Assembly (NCBI GenBank): GCA_936450465.1
Contig: OW388298.1
Span: 7,238,035-7,302,034, forward strand
Direction of reading: 5' to 3'
Length of the DNA stretch: 64,000 bases
From: Gibbula magus
Lineage: Eukaryota; Mollusca; Gastropoda; Trochida; Trochidae
Of the stretch, positions 63,160-64,000 are shown piece by piece. The notes beneath the pieces are model-generated. The model had not been told where the DNA came from, searched no databases, and was given only the letters and a program-made list of their open reading frames with translations. The translations under genes were made by a program, and so were the position numbers. Within the stretch, counting starts at the first letter, position 1. Each line of letters starts with the position of its first letter.

Positions 63160-64000
63160 GGTCTGATACTCTTTCATGTCTTTCTCAAGAATCCACGAAT
63201 TGTATTTCTTGGGCAAATGTAACCATTTCACCAATACTTCTTTTTGTTTATTCCGGGTTCTCTTTTTAACAATATCTTGAATTCTGTAATCTTGATCTGG
63301 ATTCTCTGTCACGAATTGCAATTCAGCAGCATAAAATGAACCTTCAATAGGATCACCTCCCCAATCTTTCAGTTTGTACAAATCATTGTCTTGAGACCAA
63401 TAGCGTCGGGTAATGGTAAATATTTCACCACTCCATTTTTCCTGATATTCTCTATCGAATATTCCTTTCAAATGACTTATTCGAACTGTATCTCCAACTT
63501 TGAATGTGAATTTTCTTTTTGCATTCTTCATGGGTGGTTTCTGTTGCTTGGTTTTGATCAAATACTGTGATAACCTCACTTCTCCTTCATTATGCCTATT
63601 AACACTACCAGGAGCTTGTCCCAGCATACGATGAATTGAACTGTTATAACTTTTCACAATTTTAGATATGATATCAGTGTATCTGTATGTAACGTTTTTC
63701 AGCATATATCGATACAAACGCATTTTAAGAGTTTTTATCACTCTCTCAGCAAATGGAGATTTCGTCTCATTGAGTGTAAACAGCTGTGTTACCTTGTGTT
63801 TTTTTAAAAAAGCTTTGACCCATTGATTCTTAAATTCTGAACCCATATCAGATTGAAAGATAACAGGGCGACGCACTTGTGTTTCCCACAATTTTGTCAA
63901 GGCTTTCACTACTTCTTGACCTTTTGTTTACTGTAGTGTACAGATCCAAAGATAGCGGGAAAATAAATCAATGATAACCAGTACATATTTTACACCATTA
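63154..64000 (-). pseudogene. Polinton integrase (F54H12.3-like), C-terminal part, with nonsense codon, right copy
   Basis: The frame enters from the window edge with KYVLVIIDLFSRYLW of the catalytic core, then meets TAA at 63928-63930 in a short segment that differs from the left copy. It then stays open through QSDMGSEFKNQW, PFAERVIKTLK (catalytic Asp and Glu), the SH3-like region (FKVGDTVRISHLKG) and a complete chromodomain-like tail (VKWLHLPKKYNSWILE). It has GAA where the left copy has its own TAA, so the two copies carry independent lesions. The first catalytic Asp is outside the window. Confidence 0.85.

Overview
The window looks like animal nuclear DNA, most likely a mollusc and probably a bivalve. 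It is AT-rich and full of mobile-element debris. It has one clearly spliced host gene (a farnesoic-acid O-methyltransferase-like domain followed by a PAN/apple-like exon) and an intronless family of secreted PAN-like plus beta-propeller proteins. Two Maverick/Polinton-type virus-like elements sit at the two ends. The taxon is inferred from gene style only.

Left end (1-5.6 kb) and right end (57.0-64.0 kb): two related but separately decayed Polinton copies, both cut by the window edges. Read on the minus strand, the shared order is integrase (F54H12.3 type), 82-aa membrane protein, minor capsid, 124-aa protein, 140-aa basic protein, major capsid (F54H12.2 type), adenain-like protease. The left copy also carries, upstream of the integrase, a BIR (IAP-type) protein and a protein with two PC4-like domains. 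The right copy also carries, convergent on the plus strand, a zinc-finger plus packaging ATPase, an 81-aa membrane protein, a broken small basic core-like ORF and a 200-aa conserved protein. No protein-primed DNA polymerase is visible for either copy. Genes are packed with 1-2 nt gaps or ATGA overlaps, and several stop codons lie inside the TATA box of the next gene.

7.3-22.7 kb: a tandem segmental duplication. Each unit has a minus-strand gene for a secreted PAN-like protein and, diverging from it, a plus-strand gene for PAN-like domain plus basic linker plus beta-propeller. The first unit is intact in both genes; the second is broken in both. One unit contains a LINE 3' fragment whose empty site is preserved in the other.

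22.7-41 kb: further partial copies of the same region, 3' fragments of the propeller gene in ~600-bp and ~145-bp tandem repeats, two full 490-bp TTAA-flanked MITEs, and a 7.7-kb element bounded by GGTTTCC-rich arms. A more diverged but intact family member lies at 41.35-42.66 kb.

48.1-53.0 kb: the spliced FAMeT/PAN gene, followed by a second copy of the GGTTTCC-rich element (3.4 kb) with CACAGC termini and a TTA target duplication. This fits a CACTA/EnSpm-like transposon whose subterminal arms are packed with short inverted and direct motifs. The rest (42.7-48.0 and 53.0-57.0 kb) is mostly non-coding, with a tRNA-like SINE, microsatellites and short direct repeats.
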